From Arthrobacter woluwensis (GTDB lineage: Bacteria > Actinomycetota > Actinomycetes > Actinomycetales > Micrococcaceae), in NCBI RefSeq assembly GCF_030816155.1, contig NZ_JAUSXR010000001.1, positions 2,294,001 to 2,358,000 on the forward strand: a stretch of 64,000 bases of DNA, given 5' to 3'. Numbering within the stretch: position 1 is the stretch's first letter; each line of letters starts with the position of its first letter. Made by a program: the position numbers and the translations under genes. Under the pieces are notes generated by a model that was given only the letters and a program-made list of their open reading frames with translations, searched no databases and was not told where the DNA came from. Below are positions 1 to 9,243 of this stretch, piece after piece.

Positions 1-617
1 GTGTCGCCGTCGGGGATGAAGCAGATGTCGTGGCTGTCCGGCTTGTTGGCCACGGAGAGCCCGCGGCGCTCCGCCTCCGCCCGGACCTCAGCCTTCGACG
101 GGGTTTCGGCCAGGGGGAACATGGCGTGCTTGAGCTGCTCGTGGGTGAGGACCCCCAGGACGTAGGACTGGTCCTTGGCCCAGTCGGCGGCGCGGTGGAG
201 TTCGCGGTTGCCGTTCTCGTCCTCGATCACCTTGGCGTAGTGCCCGGTGCAGACGGCGTCGAAGCCGAGGGCGACGGCCTTCTCCAGCAGCGCGGCGAAC
301 TTGATGCGCTCGTTGCAGCGCATGCACGGGTTCGGGGTGCGGCCCGCAGCGTACTCGTCGATGAAGTCCTGGACCACGTCCTCCTTGAACCGCTCCGAGA
401 AGTCCCACACGTAGTAGGGGATGCCGAGCACGTCGCAGGCGCGGTAGGCGTCGCGGGAATCCTCGATCGTGCAGCAGCCGCGGCTTCCGGTCCGCAGCGT
501 GCCGGGCATGCGGGAGAGCGCCAGGTGGACGCCGACGACGTCGTGGCCGGCCTCGACCGCCCGTGCTGCGGCGACGGCGGAATCGACTCCGCCACTCATG
601 GCTGCTAGAACTCGCAT
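1..617 (-). CDS. mnmA: tRNA-specific 2-thiouridylase MnmA (C-terminus outside window)
   Basis: MnmA adenylates U34 of Lys, Glu and Gln tRNAs and inserts sulfur to give 2-thiouridine. About 205 N-terminal residues are visible; the gene runs off the left edge. The PP-loop ATP motif SGGVDSA lies at residues 8-14. Cys98, in the context TPNPCMRCN, and Cys199, in SHDICFIP, match the two catalytic cysteines of the family. The ATG at 617 gives the expected [10 protein letters not shown] opening. The gene follows the cysteine desulfurase on the same strand, the usual sulfur donor for this enzyme, although a hairpin separates the two. Confidence 0.95.
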   Translation of the reverse strand, partial: MRVLAAMSGGVDSAVAAARAVEAGHDVVGVHLALSRMPGTLRTGSRGCCTIEDSRDAYRACDVLGIPYYVWDFSERFKEDVVQDFIDEYAAGRTPNPCMRCNERIKFAALLEKAVALGFDAVCTGHYAKVIEDENGNRELHRAADWAKDQSYVLGVLTHEQLKHAMFPLAETPSKAEVRAEAERRGLSVANKPDSHDICFIPDGD

Positions 618-653
618 ACCGGCTTTCTCATCAGGTTTCTCGGGGAGGGGGTG

Positions 654-693
654 TGGAAGGACGCGCACCGCAAGCGGTCTGCGCGTCCTTCCA
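654..693 (-). terminator. Hairpin between the cysteine desulfurase gene and mnmA
   Basis: Perfect 14-bp arms at 654-667 and 680-693 enclose a further stacked CCGC-AA-GCGG stem, giving an almost loopless hairpin. It lies just after the desulfurase stop and before the mnmA start. There is no T-run on the minus side, so it may act as a U-less terminator, a processing site or a stabiliser of the upstream message. Confidence 0.55.
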
Positions 694-741
694 TCTTAAC
701 GCCCACGGCTGAGCGGTATTCCCGGAAAAGCCCGCGACCGC

Positions 742-1965
742 TCAGGCTCCGCTTCCCCGCGCGACGGTCGCGGCCGTCTGGATGCTCGACTCATGGCCCG
801 CCATGCCCGCCTTGCGGGCCTGGGCGAACGCGCCGGGCAGGGCCTTGAGCAGGGCGTCGACGTCGGCGTCCGTCGTCGTGTGACCCAGGCTGAAACGCTG
901 GGCGCCGCGCGCCGTCTCCTCGTCGAGCCCCATCGCCAGCAGCACATGAGACGGTCGCGGAACGCCCGCGGTGCACGCAGAACCAGTCGAGCTCTCGACA
1001 CCGGACATGTCCAGCAGGAAGAGCAGCGAATCCCCTTCGCAGCCGGGGAACGTGAAATGCGCGTTGGCCGGAAGGCGGCCCGGACCCGGCGCACCGCGGA
1101 GGACGGCCTCGGGCACCGCGGCCCGCACGCCCTCGATGAGACGGTCGCGGAGTGCGGAGAGCCTGGCGCCTTCCTCCTCCAGCGCCTCCGCGCAGGCGGT
1201 CGCGGCCGCCGCGAAACCCACGATCGAAGCGGTGTCCAGCGTGCCGGAACGCACGTCGCGTTCCTGTCCCCCGCCGTGCTGCACGGGGACGAGCTTCACG
1301 TCGCGGCGCAGGAACAAGGCCCCCACGCCCACGGGTCCCCCGATCTTGTGGCCGCTGACGCTCATGGCGGCCAGCCCGGAGTCGCGGAATCCCAGCGGGA
1401 GCGCTCCGAACGCCTGCACGGCGTCCGAGTGCACCGGGACCCCGGCGGTCTCCGCGAGTTCCACGACCCGGCGGATCGGCTGGATGGTCCCCACTTCATT
1501 GTTGGCCCACATGACGGTGACGAGCGCGATCGACTCCGGGTCCCGCCGGAGTTCTGCCTCCAGGGCCCCCAGATCCAGGAGCCCCTCTCCATCCACCGGT
1601 AGCCAGATCACCTCTGCGCCCTCGTGACGCTCCAGCCACTCGACCGTGTCCATGACGGCGTGGTGCTCGATCGTCGAGCACAGGATGCGCACCCGGCGGG
1701 AATCCTCCGCCCGGCGCTGCCAGAAGAGGCCCTTGACCGCCAGATTGTCGGCTTCGGTGCCGCCCGAGGTGAAGATCACCTCGGACGAATGCCCGCCACC
1801 GGCCGCTGCGATGGCCTCGCGGGCCTCTTCAACGGCGCTCCGGGCCCGGCGTCCCGCGCCGTGCAGCGAGGACGGGTTCCCGGTGCGCGTCAGCTCACGC
1901 GTCATGGCTGCGAGCGCGGCGGGATGCAGGGAGGTGGTGGCGGCATGGTCGAGATAGACAGGCAC
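742..1965 (-). CDS. Cysteine desulfurase, NifS/IscS family
   Basis: PLP enzyme that takes sulfur from L-cysteine as a persulfide for tRNA thiolation and Fe-S assembly. The 407-residue length is normal for the class. It opens with [11 protein letters not shown]. The PLP-binding lysine is K207 in SGHKIGG, and the persulfide cysteine is C331 in GSACTAG. The short SACTAG loop is typical of the IscS/NifS group rather than SufS. It lies immediately upstream of mnmA on the same strand, which suggests that tRNA 2-thiolation is its main job here. No scaffold or other isc/suf gene is adjacent. Confidence 0.95.
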   Translation of the reverse strand: MPVYLDHAATTSLHPAALAAMTRELTRTGNPSSLHGAGRRARSAVEEAREAIAAAGGGHSSEVIFTSGGTEADNLAVKGLFWQRRAEDSRRVRILCSTIEHHAVMDTVEWLERHEGAEVIWLPVDGEGLLDLGALEAELRRDPESIALVTVMWANNEVGTIQPIRRVVELAETAGVPVHSDAVQAFGALPLGFRDSGLAAMSVSGHKIGGPVGVGALFLRRDVKLVPVQHGGGQERDVRSGTLDTASIVGFAAAATACAEALEEEGARLSALRDRLIEGVRAAVPEAVLRGAPGPGRLPANAHFTFPGCEGDSLLFLLDMSGVESSTGSACTAGVPRPSHVLLAMGLDEETARGAQRFSLGHTTTDADVDALLKALPGAFAQARKAGMAGHESSIQTAATVARGSGA

Positions 1966-2009
1966 CTCACCAGTTTAAGTCCGCGGCGACGACCGCGTGG
2001 CGTCGCCCG

Positions 2010-2939
2010 TCAGACGAGCACGCGCAGCGCCCCGGGCAGCACCGTGACGGTGAGTGGCGGCGCGGTGAGGGCTTCTCCGTCGGCATGACACACGGGACCG
2101 CCGGATTCCAGACGCACCTCCCGCACTCGGCGCACCGTCACGGCCGGATGGAGCACGTGCAGGCCGAAGAAGGCGAGCGGGAAGATCAGCACCAGGAGCA
2201 GACGGGAGATCGGCGCGACCGTGACCAGGTCCAGCATCCCGTCGTCCGGCACGGCCCGGGGAGCGATCCTCAGCCCTCCGCCGAAGGACGAACCGTTCGC
2301 CACCGTGAGGATGACGGCGTCGGTCTCCTCGGCTACTCCGTCCACCCGCAACCGGTAGTGCAGCGGGCGGAATCCCCCGATGCGGCGGAAGATGGCCCCC
2401 ACATACCTCAGCGTTCCCCGCGGGCGGGTCCACTCATTGGCCTGCCGGTTCACGACGGCGTCGAAGCCGGCCGCGAGCGCCGTCACGTAGTGCCGCACGG
2501 CTCCGTCCGGCAGGTCCACGCGGGCCACGTCCACGGCCCTGCCTCCCGAGGCCCAGACGCCGATGAGCCGGTGGACCGCGGAGTCACCCCGGCGAGGAAT
2601 TCCGAGGGCCCGGGCCGCGTCGTTCCCCGTGCCGGCCGGGATGATGCCGAGCGGCAGCCCGCTCCGGAGGGCCGCCTCGGCGCCGGCCTGGACCATGCCG
2701 TCCCCGCCGACGGCGACGAGCGCGTCCGCGGAGGAGGCGGCGTCGTCGGCCATCACGGCGAGGGCATCCGGATCCGCGGCCGACAGCACCGTCGTCCAGG
2801 CGCCGGCCTCCTGCAGGACCGCGACGGCACGGGCCGCCCGGAGCATCCCTTGCCGGCTGCCGGCCGAGGGGTTGACCAGGACGGCCAGCCTCACGCCGTC
2901 CAGGGGCCGTGGTTTGACGGGGCGCGGGCGATTGATCAC
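2010..2939 (-). CDS. Diacylglycerol kinase family lipid kinase (DagK/YegS-like)
   Basis: Predicted cytosolic or membrane-peripheral lipid kinase of 309 residues. The N-terminal catalytic domain has the NPSAGSRQG nucleotide motif near residue 23, the GGDG motif near residue 78 and the PAGTGNDAAR motif near residue 103. The C-terminal beta-sandwich is recognisable in VILTVANGSSFGGG and PDDGMLDLV. The exact substrate (diacylglycerol, phosphatidylglycerol or sphingosine-like lipid) cannot be told from sequence. The gene is 44 bp from the cysteine desulfurase and divergent from the DnaJ-domain gene. Confidence 0.9.
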   Translation of the reverse strand: MINRPRPVKPRPLDGVRLAVLVNPSAGSRQGMLRAARAVAVLQEAGAWTTVLSAADPDALAVMADDAASSADALVAVGGDGMVQAGAEAALRSGLPLGIIPAGTGNDAARALGIPRRGDSAVHRLIGVWASGGRAVDVARVDLPDGAVRHYVTALAAGFDAVVNRQANEWTRPRGTLRYVGAIFRRIGGFRPLHYRLRVDGVAEETDAVILTVANGSSFGGGLRIAPRAVPDDGMLDLVTVAPISRLLLVLIFPLAFFGLHVLHPAVTVRRVREVRLESGGPVCHADGEALTAPPLTVTVLPGALRVLV

Positions 2940-3064
2940 GCTTTATTGTGCACGCCAGGAACCGGCCCGGCGAACGATTCGTTGCACCACCACCCGGCGA
3001 TCGCGGGATGGCCCCGGTGGAATGGGACGCCGGACAGGAATGTCGGACAGGAAAGGCAGTGCTG

Positions 3065-4018
3065 ATGACCGCAGTACCTGGTGAGAACCACTACCAGGTT
3101 CTGGGCGTGGCCATGACGGCCAGCACCCAGGAGATCAAGGTCGCCTACCGCAGGGCCGCCCGCCTGACCCATCCGGACCACGGCGGGGATCCCGAACGCT
3201 TCCGTGCCGTCACCCTCGCCTACGAGATCCTGGTCGATGATCAGTCCCGGGCCCGGTACGACTCAAACTACGGTTCGAGCCGCGGGGCGGGCCAGGCCAA
3301 CGGCCAGAGCGGCTGGGGCACCCCGCCCCGGGACGGATTCTCCACGGCGTGGGAGGCCGGCACCGATTCGCACGCCACCACACGTTCCTCCGGTCCACGG
3401 CCCAAGGCCTCCGACCCCGCGGTCTTCGCTCCCCCGCTCGACGCTCCAGGGACGCTGCTCCCCGAGGATCTCGCCCGGCTCCAGATGCACGGGCTGCCCC
3501 GGAAGCGCGGCATCTTCGGGGCCGAGGCACGCATCCGGCGCGAGCAGCGGACGATGCACCTTCTCCTGCGCCACGTGGTGGCCCAGCAGCCCTCCGCACG
3601 GCTGATCAACGGCCTGAAGGCCCCGGACGGCAGAACCCACATCGATCACGCGATCCTCGCCGGGTACCGGCTGGCGCTGATCGATTCGATGGTGCTCCCC
3701 CATGGCGCGTACGCCTGGGATGGGGAGAGCCTGCTGCACGGCGGCCGCTCGGTGCTGCCGCCGCTGCTCGCCCACTCGGTGCGCCACCTCCAGGACCTCT
3801 TCCCGGAGCTCCACGTCACGGGGTGGACCATGGTCCTGGGTCCCGGGGACAATCTGCACGAACCCGTGATCGACCGCAGGCCGGGCGTCACGGGAGGCGT
3901 GGAGGTGGGCAACGCCGCGGGGACCATCCGCGGGTTGCGGGAGTTCCTAGGCGGCGGGCCGCAGCCGAACGTGGTGCACGTGCCGTCCCTCGCACGGCTC
4001 ATCCGGGGGATGCACTGA
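3065..4018 (+). CDS. DnaJ-domain protein with NERD-like C-terminal region
   Basis: Protein of 317 residues. The ATG at 3065 is chosen because AGGAAAGG lies just upstream; an in-frame ATG at 2948 would add 39 unlikely residues. Residues about 7-70 are a J domain: NHYQVLGVAMTASTQEIKVAYRRAA, then the HPD motif in THPDHGGD and YEILVDDQSRARYD. J domains stimulate Hsp70 ATPase. A polar linker follows. The C-terminal ~150 residues (GAEARIRREQ, then THIDHAILAGYRLALIDS) resemble a nuclease-related NERD domain, but the position expected to be the catalytic lysine is methionine. No dnaK or grpE is nearby. The J domain is secure; the NERD assignment is inference. Confidence 0.8.
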   Translation: MTAVPGENHYQVLGVAMTASTQEIKVAYRRAARLTHPDHGGDPERFRAVTLAYEILVDDQSRARYDSNYGSSRGAGQANGQSGWGTPPRDGFSTAWEAGTDSHATTRSSGPRPKASDPAVFAPPLDAPGTLLPEDLARLQMHGLPRKRGIFGAEARIRREQRTMHLLLRHVVAQQPSARLINGLKAPDGRTHIDHAILAGYRLALIDSMVLPHGAYAWDGESLLHGGRSVLPPLLAHSVRHLQDLFPELHVTGWTMVLGPGDNLHEPVIDRRPGVTGGVEVGNAAGTIRGLREFLGGGPQPNVVHVPSLARLIRGMH

Positions 4019-4067
4019 GCGGGCCGTCCTGAGCAGGCCATCCCCTCCGTCCGGATAGGATGATCGG

Positions 4068-4535
4068 GTGTTCCGCATCCTGTTCTACACCCCCGAAATC
4101 CCTGGCAATACCGGCAACGCCATTCGTCTGGCCGCCATCTCCGGGGCGGAGCTCCACCTCGTGGAACCTCTCGGATTCGACTTCGACGACGCCAAACTGC
4201 GCCGCGCCGGCCTCGATTACCACGACCTCGCCGTCGTGACGATCCACCCCACCCTCGAGGCGGCGTGGGAGGCTCTCAAGCCCCGCCGCGTCTTCGCGTT
4301 CACGAGCGACGGCGAGACCTCTTACACGGATGTCGACTACCTCCCCGGTGACGTGCTGATGTTCGGCCCGGAGTCGGTGGGCCTGCCGCGCGAGGTGAAG
4401 GACGACCCCCACGTGACGTCCCGGGTCCGGATCCCCATGCTGCCTTCGCGCCGCTCGCTGAACCTCGCGAACTCGGCGTCGATCGTCCTCTTCGAGGCCT
4501 GGCGCCAGAACGGCTTCCAGGGCGCCCAGCTCTGA
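4068..4535 (+). CDS. trmL: tRNA (cytidine(34)-2'-O)-methyltransferase TrmL
   Basis: SPOUT-class methyltransferase of 155 residues that 2'-O-methylates the wobble base of Leu tRNAs. The N-terminal YTPEIPGNTGNAIRLAA, the central MFGPESVGLPREV and the C-terminal LNLANSASIVLFEAWRQ are the family's three conserved blocks and form the knotted SAM site. The start is GTG at 4068. The gene is convergent with gntP; two long hairpins fill the gap. Confidence 0.93.
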   Translation: MFRILFYTPEIPGNTGNAIRLAAISGAELHLVEPLGFDFDDAKLRRAGLDYHDLAVVTIHPTLEAAWEALKPRRVFAFTSDGETSYTDVDYLPGDVLMFGPESVGLPREVKDDPHVTSRVRIPMLPSRRSLNLANSASIVLFEAWRQNGFQGAQL

Positions 4536-4550
4536 TCCCCGCTCCCCACT

Positions 4551-4623
4551 GATCGACTGCTCCATACGATGCCGTTTCCGGGCCTCCGGGACCCTGGAAT
4601 GGCATCGTATGGAGCAGTCGATC
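4551..4623. repeat. GATC-bounded long perfect inverted repeat (23-bp arms)
   Basis: Arms at 4551-4573 and 4601-4623 are perfect reverse complements over 23 bp, with a 27-nt spacer. Each arm ends in GATC at the outer side, and the arms contain TGCTCCATACGATGCC, less GC-rich than the neighbouring hairpins. It sits in the convergent gap between trmL and gntP. It may be a bidirectional terminator or a small palindromic repeat; a similar element lies at 21539-21605. Confidence 0.75.
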
Positions 4624-4630
4624 GGTTTAA

Positions 4631-4681
4631 ACGACGACGGCGGGTGGCCACCCGGAGAAGGTGACCACCCGCCGTCGTCGT
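4631..4681 (-). terminator. Terminator-like hairpin after gntP
   Basis: GC-rich 21-nt arms at 4631-4651 and 4661-4681 pair with one mismatch around a 9-nt loop. On the minus strand the stem is followed by TTTAAACC, a short U-tract. It begins 11 bp beyond the gntP stop, so it most likely ends the gntK-gntP transcript. Confidence 0.75.
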
Positions 4682-4691
4682 CAGTGTGGCG

Positions 4692-6074
4692 TTACGGGAC
4701 CACGAACGAGAGCAGCATGACGCAGACGAAGCCGACCACGGAGATCAGCGTCTCCATCACGGACCAGGTCTTGAACGTCTGACCCACGGTGAGGCCGAAC
4801 AGTTCCTTCACGAGCCAGAAGCCGGCGTCGTTGACGTGCGAGAGGAAGAGCGAGCCCGCGCCGATCGCGAGGACCAGGAGCGCTCCGTGCGCCGGGGAGA
4901 GTCCGCTGGCGAGCGGAGCCACGATGCCTGCCGCGGTGACCGTGGCCACCGTGGCGGATCCGGTCGCGAGCCGCAGAGCCACCGCGATGAGGAAGCCGAG
5001 CACCAGCACCGAGATGTTGGCGCCGGTCGCCCACTTGGCCACCGCGTCGCCCACGCCCGCGCCGATCAGCGTCTGCTTGAAACCGCCGCCCGCACCGACG
5101 ATCAGGATGATCGCGGCGATCGGGCCGAGGCTCGCGCCGAGCTTGGAGGTGATGGTGGAGCCGTTGAAGCCGACCGCGTAGCCGAAGGTCACCATGGCCA
5201 GGATGACGGCCAGGGTCATCGCCACGAGAGGCTCACCGATGAAGTCGGCGAAGATCCGGAGACTGGACGGGTCCTTGGCCGGCGTCGTGATGTCCACGAT
5301 CGCCTTGAAGAGCATGAGGATGACCGGGAACACGATCGTGAAGAGCGTGATGCCGAAGCTCGGCACGCGCTTGACCTCGTTGAGGTCGGGACCGGACTGG
5401 GTGTCGATGCCGCCGGCCACGGCCGGGGCGTCGACCGGGACCCAGCGGGCCGCGAGCTTGGAGAACAGCGGACCGCAGATGATGACCGTCGGCACGGCGA
5501 CGGCGAGGCCGAACATCAGGGTGAGGCCGAGGTCGGCCTTCAGCGCGGCGATGGCCACGAGCGGACCCGGGTGCGGCGGGACCAGGCCGTGCAGCACGGA
5601 CAGGCCGGCCAGTGCGGGGATGGCGACGCGCATGAGCTTGAGCCCGGAACGCTGGGCGACCAGCACGATCACGGGAAGCAGCAGCACGAGGCCGATCTCG
5701 AAGAACATGGGCAGGCCGATGATGACCGCGACGAGGGTCATCATCCAGACGAGCTTGTTGCCCTTGGCCTTGTCCAGCAAGGTGTCGACCACCCGGTTGG
5801 CGCCGCCGGAGTCCGCGAGGAGCTTGCCGAGCATGGCGCCGAGAGCGATCAGGAGGCCGACCTCCTTGAGGACGCCGCCCACACCGTCTTCGAAGTTGGA
5901 GATCACCTTCGGGAAGTCGACCCCGGAGGCCAGGCCCACGAAAGCCGATCCCAGCACGAGCGCCAGGAAGGGGTGGACCTTGAGTTTGGTGATGAGGAGG
6001 ACGATCGCGGCGATGCCGAGAAGCGCCACGATGATGAGCTGAGTGTCATGCCCTGTCCACGCCGTCGTGTTCAT
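4692..6074 (-). CDS. gntP: Gluconate:H+ symporter, GntP family
   Basis: Inner-membrane permease of 460 residues, the usual length for GntP/GntT. Many hydrophobic segments span the whole protein, beginning LIIVALLGIAAIVLLI. The motifs HPFLALVLGSAFVGLASG, LGKLLADSGGANRVVDTLL, LVPPHPGPLVAI and FLSHVNDAGFWLVKE are characteristic of the family. The start overlaps the gntK stop (ATGA), so the two are translationally coupled. Gluconate is the probable substrate because of this pairing; other sugar acids are possible for the family. Confidence 0.93.
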   Translation of the reverse strand: MNTTAWTGHDTQLIIVALLGIAAIVLLITKLKVHPFLALVLGSAFVGLASGVDFPKVISNFEDGVGGVLKEVGLLIALGAMLGKLLADSGGANRVVDTLLDKAKGNKLVWMMTLVAVIIGLPMFFEIGLVLLLPVIVLVAQRSGLKLMRVAIPALAGLSVLHGLVPPHPGPLVAIAALKADLGLTLMFGLAVAVPTVIICGPLFSKLAARWVPVDAPAVAGGIDTQSGPDLNEVKRVPSFGITLFTIVFPVILMLFKAIVDITTPAKDPSSLRIFADFIGEPLVAMTLAVILAMVTFGYAVGFNGSTITSKLGASLGPIAAIILIVGAGGGFKQTLIGAGVGDAVAKWATGANISVLVLGFLIAVALRLATGSATVATVTAAGIVAPLASGLSPAHGALLVLAIGAGSLFLSHVNDAGFWLVKELFGLTVGQTFKTWSVMETLISVVGFVCVMLLSFVVP

Positions 6075-6616
6075 GCGATTTCTGCCTCTCCATACGGGGT
6101 GGGCTTCAGTCCGAGACCTTGGATGATGCGGTGTGCTTCCTCTGCGGGTGTCCCCTCGATGTCCACGATGAGGACGTTCTCGTCCTCAGTGGGCTCTTCG
6201 AGAGCCTCGAACTGGGACTGCAGGAGTTCCGGCGGCATGAAATGCCCGTGACGCGCCTGGAGGCGGTCGGAGATCTGTCCCTTGCCGCCGTGCAGGTAGA
6301 CGAACACGACGTTCGGGCCGCGGAGCACGTCCCGGTAACGCTTCTTGAGCGCCGAGCACGTCACGACGCCGGGTTCACCCAGGGTGTCCCGGTTACGGAT
6401 CCAGTCGGCGATGGTGTTGAGCCACGGCCACCGGTCTTCATCGGTGAGCGGCTGGCCGGAGGCCATCTTGGCCACATTGGCCGCGGGGTGGAAGTCGTCG
6501 CCTTCGGCGAGTTCCCACCCCAGCGCGCCGGCCAGGAATCCGCCCACGGTCGACTTGCCGGAGCCCGAGACACCCATGATCACGAGGACCGGGTGCTCGA
6601 TTGCAGTCTTCTCCAT
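6071..6616 (-). CDS. gntK: Gluconokinase
   Basis: Phosphorylates gluconate to 6-phosphogluconate for the pentose phosphate pathway. The protein has 181 residues with the P-loop GVSGSGKST near residues 15-23, the substrate loop EGDDFHPAANVAKMASGQPLTDEDRWPWL and CSALKKRYRD, all diagnostic of the GntK/IdnK family. It is the first gene of a two-gene operon with gntP, overlapping by 4 bp. No GntR-type regulator is encoded in this neighbourhood. The ~100-bp upstream region is unusually AT-rich (AGTATTATTTAATTTC around 6641) and probably carries the promoter. Confidence 0.95.
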   Translation of the reverse strand: MEKTAIEHPVLVIMGVSGSGKSTVGGFLAGALGWELAEGDDFHPAANVAKMASGQPLTDEDRWPWLNTIADWIRNRDTLGEPGVVTCSALKKRYRDVLRGPNVVFVYLHGGKGQISDRLQARHGHFMPPELLQSQFEALEEPTEDENVLIVDIEGTPAEEAHRIIQGLGLKPTPYGEAEIA

Positions 6617-6718
6617 TGAGGTCTGCCCTTCAGAGGAATAAGTATTATTTAATTTCTCTAGAACTGTAGACCCAGCCTACTCCTCGCGCAAGATGGCGCT
6701 GTGGAATAAATCACATTT

Positions 6719-7480
6719 TTAGAAGCCGGCGAACGTCGACTCCGCGTTCACGAACACCACGTGGAAGCACTCGACCAGAGCGTCCTCCCCCGCATCGGTC
6801 CGCGCGCCGTTCTCCCGCAACTGGGCCCTGACCTGGGCATCCATGGCCTCCGGGTCCGGGTGCTGGGAAGCGTGGATGTGGATGGCGGCCAGCTTGGCGT
6901 CCACGGTCCCGGCGACGTCCACGAAGTGGTTCTCCCGCTCCTGCGGCGCCGCCATGAACCAGAGCTGCGGGACCTTGTACGCGCGCAGACCGCGCTCCTC
7001 CAGCTGGGGGTACGCGAACGGGTTCTCGGCCGCGGGGTACACCGCGCGGGTCACGATCTCCCCCGCCGCCAGATGATCCGGGTGGCTCTTCTGCAGACGC
7101 TCCCAGTTGCGCTCCGGGTGCATGGTCAAAACCACGTCCGGCCGGTACTGCCGGATCAGCGCGACCACCTGGCTGATGACCTCATGGTTCGGCTCGAGAT
7201 ACCCGTCCCGTTCGTGCAGATAGTGGACCGTCTCCACGCCCACCAAGGCGGCCGCACGGCGCTGCTCCTCCACCCGGCGGGACGCGATGTCCTCCTCGGC
7301 TTCGAAGCCGCCGGCGTCGCCGTCGGTCATGACGCAGTAGATCACCTCCACCCCTGCGGCGGTCCAGGCGGCGATGGTGCCGGCTGCGCCGAAGTCCACG
7401 TCGTCCGGGTGGGCGGTAAAACAGAGCACCCGCCCGCCCTCACGCGGGGTGAAAGCGGACGGGTGATGAGTGATGCTCAC
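6719..7480 (-). CDS. PIG-L family deacetylase (LmbE-like)
   Basis: Zinc-dependent N-acetyl-sugar deacetylase family member of 253 residues. The metal-binding motif AHPDDVDFGAAGT lies near residues 23-35 and the second histidine motif SHPDHLAAGE near residue 130. Family members deacetylate GlcNAc-inositol, GlcNAc-malate or related glycosides. The AHPDDVDFG form is not the AHPDDES form of mycothiol MshB, so I do not assign MshB. It lies 5 bp after etfA on the same strand, so co-transcription with the electron-transfer flavoprotein is likely, though no functional link is obvious. Confidence 0.85.
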   Translation of the reverse strand: MSITHHPSAFTPREGGRVLCFTAHPDDVDFGAAGTIAAWTAAGVEVIYCVMTDGDAGGFEAEEDIASRRVEEQRRAAALVGVETVHYLHERDGYLEPNHEVISQVVALIRQYRPDVVLTMHPERNWERLQKSHPDHLAAGEIVTRAVYPAAENPFAYPQLEERGLRAYKVPQLWFMAAPQERENHFVDVAGTVDAKLAAIHIHASQHPDPEAMDAQVRAQLRENGARTDAGEDALVECFHVVFVNAESTFAGF

Positions 7481-7485
7481 GTGGT

Positions 7486-8424
7486 TCAGCCCCTCCGGCG
7501 CCGGATCTCTTCGCTGGCCTGCGGCAGCACGGTGAACAGGTCGCCCACGATGCCGAAGTCGGCGATCTCGAAGACGGGCGCGTCCTCGTCGGTGTTGATC
7601 GCGACGATCACCTGCGCCGTCTGCATGCCGGCCTTCTGCTGGATCGCGCCGGAGATGCCGGCGGAGATGTACAGCTGCGGGGATACGACGACGCCGGTCT
7701 GGCCGACCTGCGAATCGTGGCCGATCCAGCCGTTGTCGGTGGCGACGCGCGACGCGCCCACGGCGGCGCCGAGCAGGTCGGCGAGTTCCTCGACGGGGCC
7801 GAAGTCGCCGTCCACGCCGCGGCCGCCGGCCACGACGATCCGCGCGTCGGCCAGGTCCGGACGGCCCGTGGCGGGCTTCGCTTCACGGGACGTGATGCGG
7901 GCCGCCGCGCCGAAGGCGGACTCCGGAAGGTCGATCGCCTCGGTCCGGCCTTCGACCGGAGCCTCGGACGGCTCCACCGCGTGGGCCTTCACGGTGTAGA
8001 CGGCCACGGCGGTGCGGGCGCGGGCCACCGTGGTGTAGGACCCGGCCAGGACGGACTTGGTGGCCGCGCCGTCGCCGCTCAGGGACACCACATCGGTCAC
8101 GACGCCGGCATTCAGCTTCACGCCGAGGCTCGCCGCGAGCTCCTTGGCCGCGACGCCGTTCTCGAGCAGGACGACGTCGGCGCCGGAGCGCGACACCGCT
8201 TCCGCGACGAAGGCGGCCCGCGCGGAGCCGCCGAGCGTGCTCACGGCGGCAGGGGCTGTGTAAGTGACCTCGGCGCCGTAGCTCGCGGCTTCGGTGGCTG
8301 CGGCGTCGTCGCCGATCAGGGCGACGGACACGTCACCCAGGCCGCGGCCCAGGGTGAGCAGTTCGCGCTGGTTCTTCTTGAGGGCGCCATCGGGGCTGGT
8401 GATGACTGCAAGGACATGTGCCAT
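7486..8424 (-). CDS. etfA: Electron transfer flavoprotein alpha subunit
   Basis: FAD-binding subunit of the ETF heterodimer, which takes electrons from acyl-CoA and related dehydrogenases and passes them to the quinone pool. The 312-residue protein has an N-terminal Rossmann-like half (MAHVLAVITSPDG) and the C-terminal FAD signature: GGRGVDGDFGPVEELADLLG, DNGWIGHDSQVGQTGVVVSP and SGAIQQKAGMQTAQVIVAINTDEDAPVFEIADFGIVGDL. It follows etfB with an 18-bp gap. Confidence 0.96.
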   Translation of the reverse strand: MAHVLAVITSPDGALKKNQRELLTLGRGLGDVSVALIGDDAAATEAASYGAEVTYTAPAAVSTLGGSARAAFVAEAVSRSGADVVLLENGVAAKELAASLGVKLNAGVVTDVVSLSGDGAATKSVLAGSYTTVARARTAVAVYTVKAHAVEPSEAPVEGRTEAIDLPESAFGAAARITSREAKPATGRPDLADARIVVAGGRGVDGDFGPVEELADLLGAAVGASRVATDNGWIGHDSQVGQTGVVVSPQLYISAGISGAIQQKAGMQTAQVIVAINTDEDAPVFEIADFGIVGDLFTVLPQASEEIRRRRG

Positions 8425-8442
8425 GGTTCGCTCCTGGTAACG

Positions 8443-9243
8443 CTAGATCAGCTTCTCGGCGGCCAGGAACTCGACCAGCTTGATGCCGGCGTCGCCCTCG
8501 TCCGTGATGATGGTGCCCTGGGTGCGGGCCGGACGCTCCTGCGCGTCCTCCAGGACCGTGAGCGATCCCGCGGCGCCGACCGACGCCGCCCCGAGGCCCA
8601 GGTCGCCCAGCGCCAGGGGGTGGGTCTTCTTGCGCTTGGCCGCGATGATGCCCTTGAAGTTCGGGTACCGGGGCTCGTTGATCTGATCCGTCACCGACAC
8701 CACGGCCGGCAGGGAGGCTTCGAGGGTCTCGGCGAAGCCGTCCACCTCGCGGGACGCGGCGACCGTTGCGCCGTTCACGTCGAGGGACTTGGCGTGGCCC
8801 ACATAGGCCCAGCCGAGGCGCTCGGCCAGCTGTGCGGGGACCAGCGAAGTCTCGCCGTCCGTGGAGGCCATGCCACCGATCACGAGGTCCACGGGACCGT
8901 CCTGGGCGATGCGCTGGATCGCCGCCGCGAGGGCGAGGGACGTGGCCGCCGCATCCGAACCGGCCAGGGCCGGATCGCTCAGGTGATAGCCCTCGGATGC
9001 GCCGATCTGCAGGGACTTCTTGATGGAGTTGGACGCGCCGTCGGCGCCCATGGTCAGGGCGATCACGGTGTTGCCGCCCTTCTCACCACCGTTCGCCTCG
9101 CTGATCTGCAGAGCCGCTTCCAGAGCGTACTCATCGAGCTCGGAAAGGATGCTCTCCGAACGGTCGACGGTGTGACCCGGACCGGACAGATGGCGCTCGA
9201 ATTGAGCGTCCGGGACGTGCTTGACCAAGACCACGATCTTCAT
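8443..9243 (-). CDS. etfB: Electron transfer flavoprotein beta subunit
   Basis: AMP-binding partner of EtfA. The 266-residue protein opens with MKIVVLVKHVPDA and contains DEYALEAALQI and the beta-subunit signature VDLVIGGMASTDGETSLVPAQLAERLGW. It is the first gene of etfB-etfA-PIG-L. A GGGAGAACC ribosome-binding site precedes the ATG. The 218-bp gap upstream (9244-9461) holds no gene and presumably the operon promoter. Confidence 0.96.
   Translation of the reverse strand: MKIVVLVKHVPDAQFERHLSGPGHTVDRSESILSELDEYALEAALQISEANGGEKGGNTVIALTMGADGASNSIKKSLQIGASEGYHLSDPALAGSDAAATSLALAAAIQRIAQDGPVDLVIGGMASTDGETSLVPAQLAERLGWAYVGHAKSLDVNGATVAASREVDGFAETLEASLPAVVSVTDQINEPRYPNFKGIIAAKRKKTHPLALGDLGLGAASVGAAGSLTVLEDAQERPARTQGTIITDEGDAGIKLVEFLAAEKLI

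Noticed and set aside
6719..7480. Assigning the PIG-L protein as mycothiol deacetylase MshB
   Set aside because: The metal motif is AHPDDVDFG rather than the MshB form, and no mycothiol genes are adjacent.
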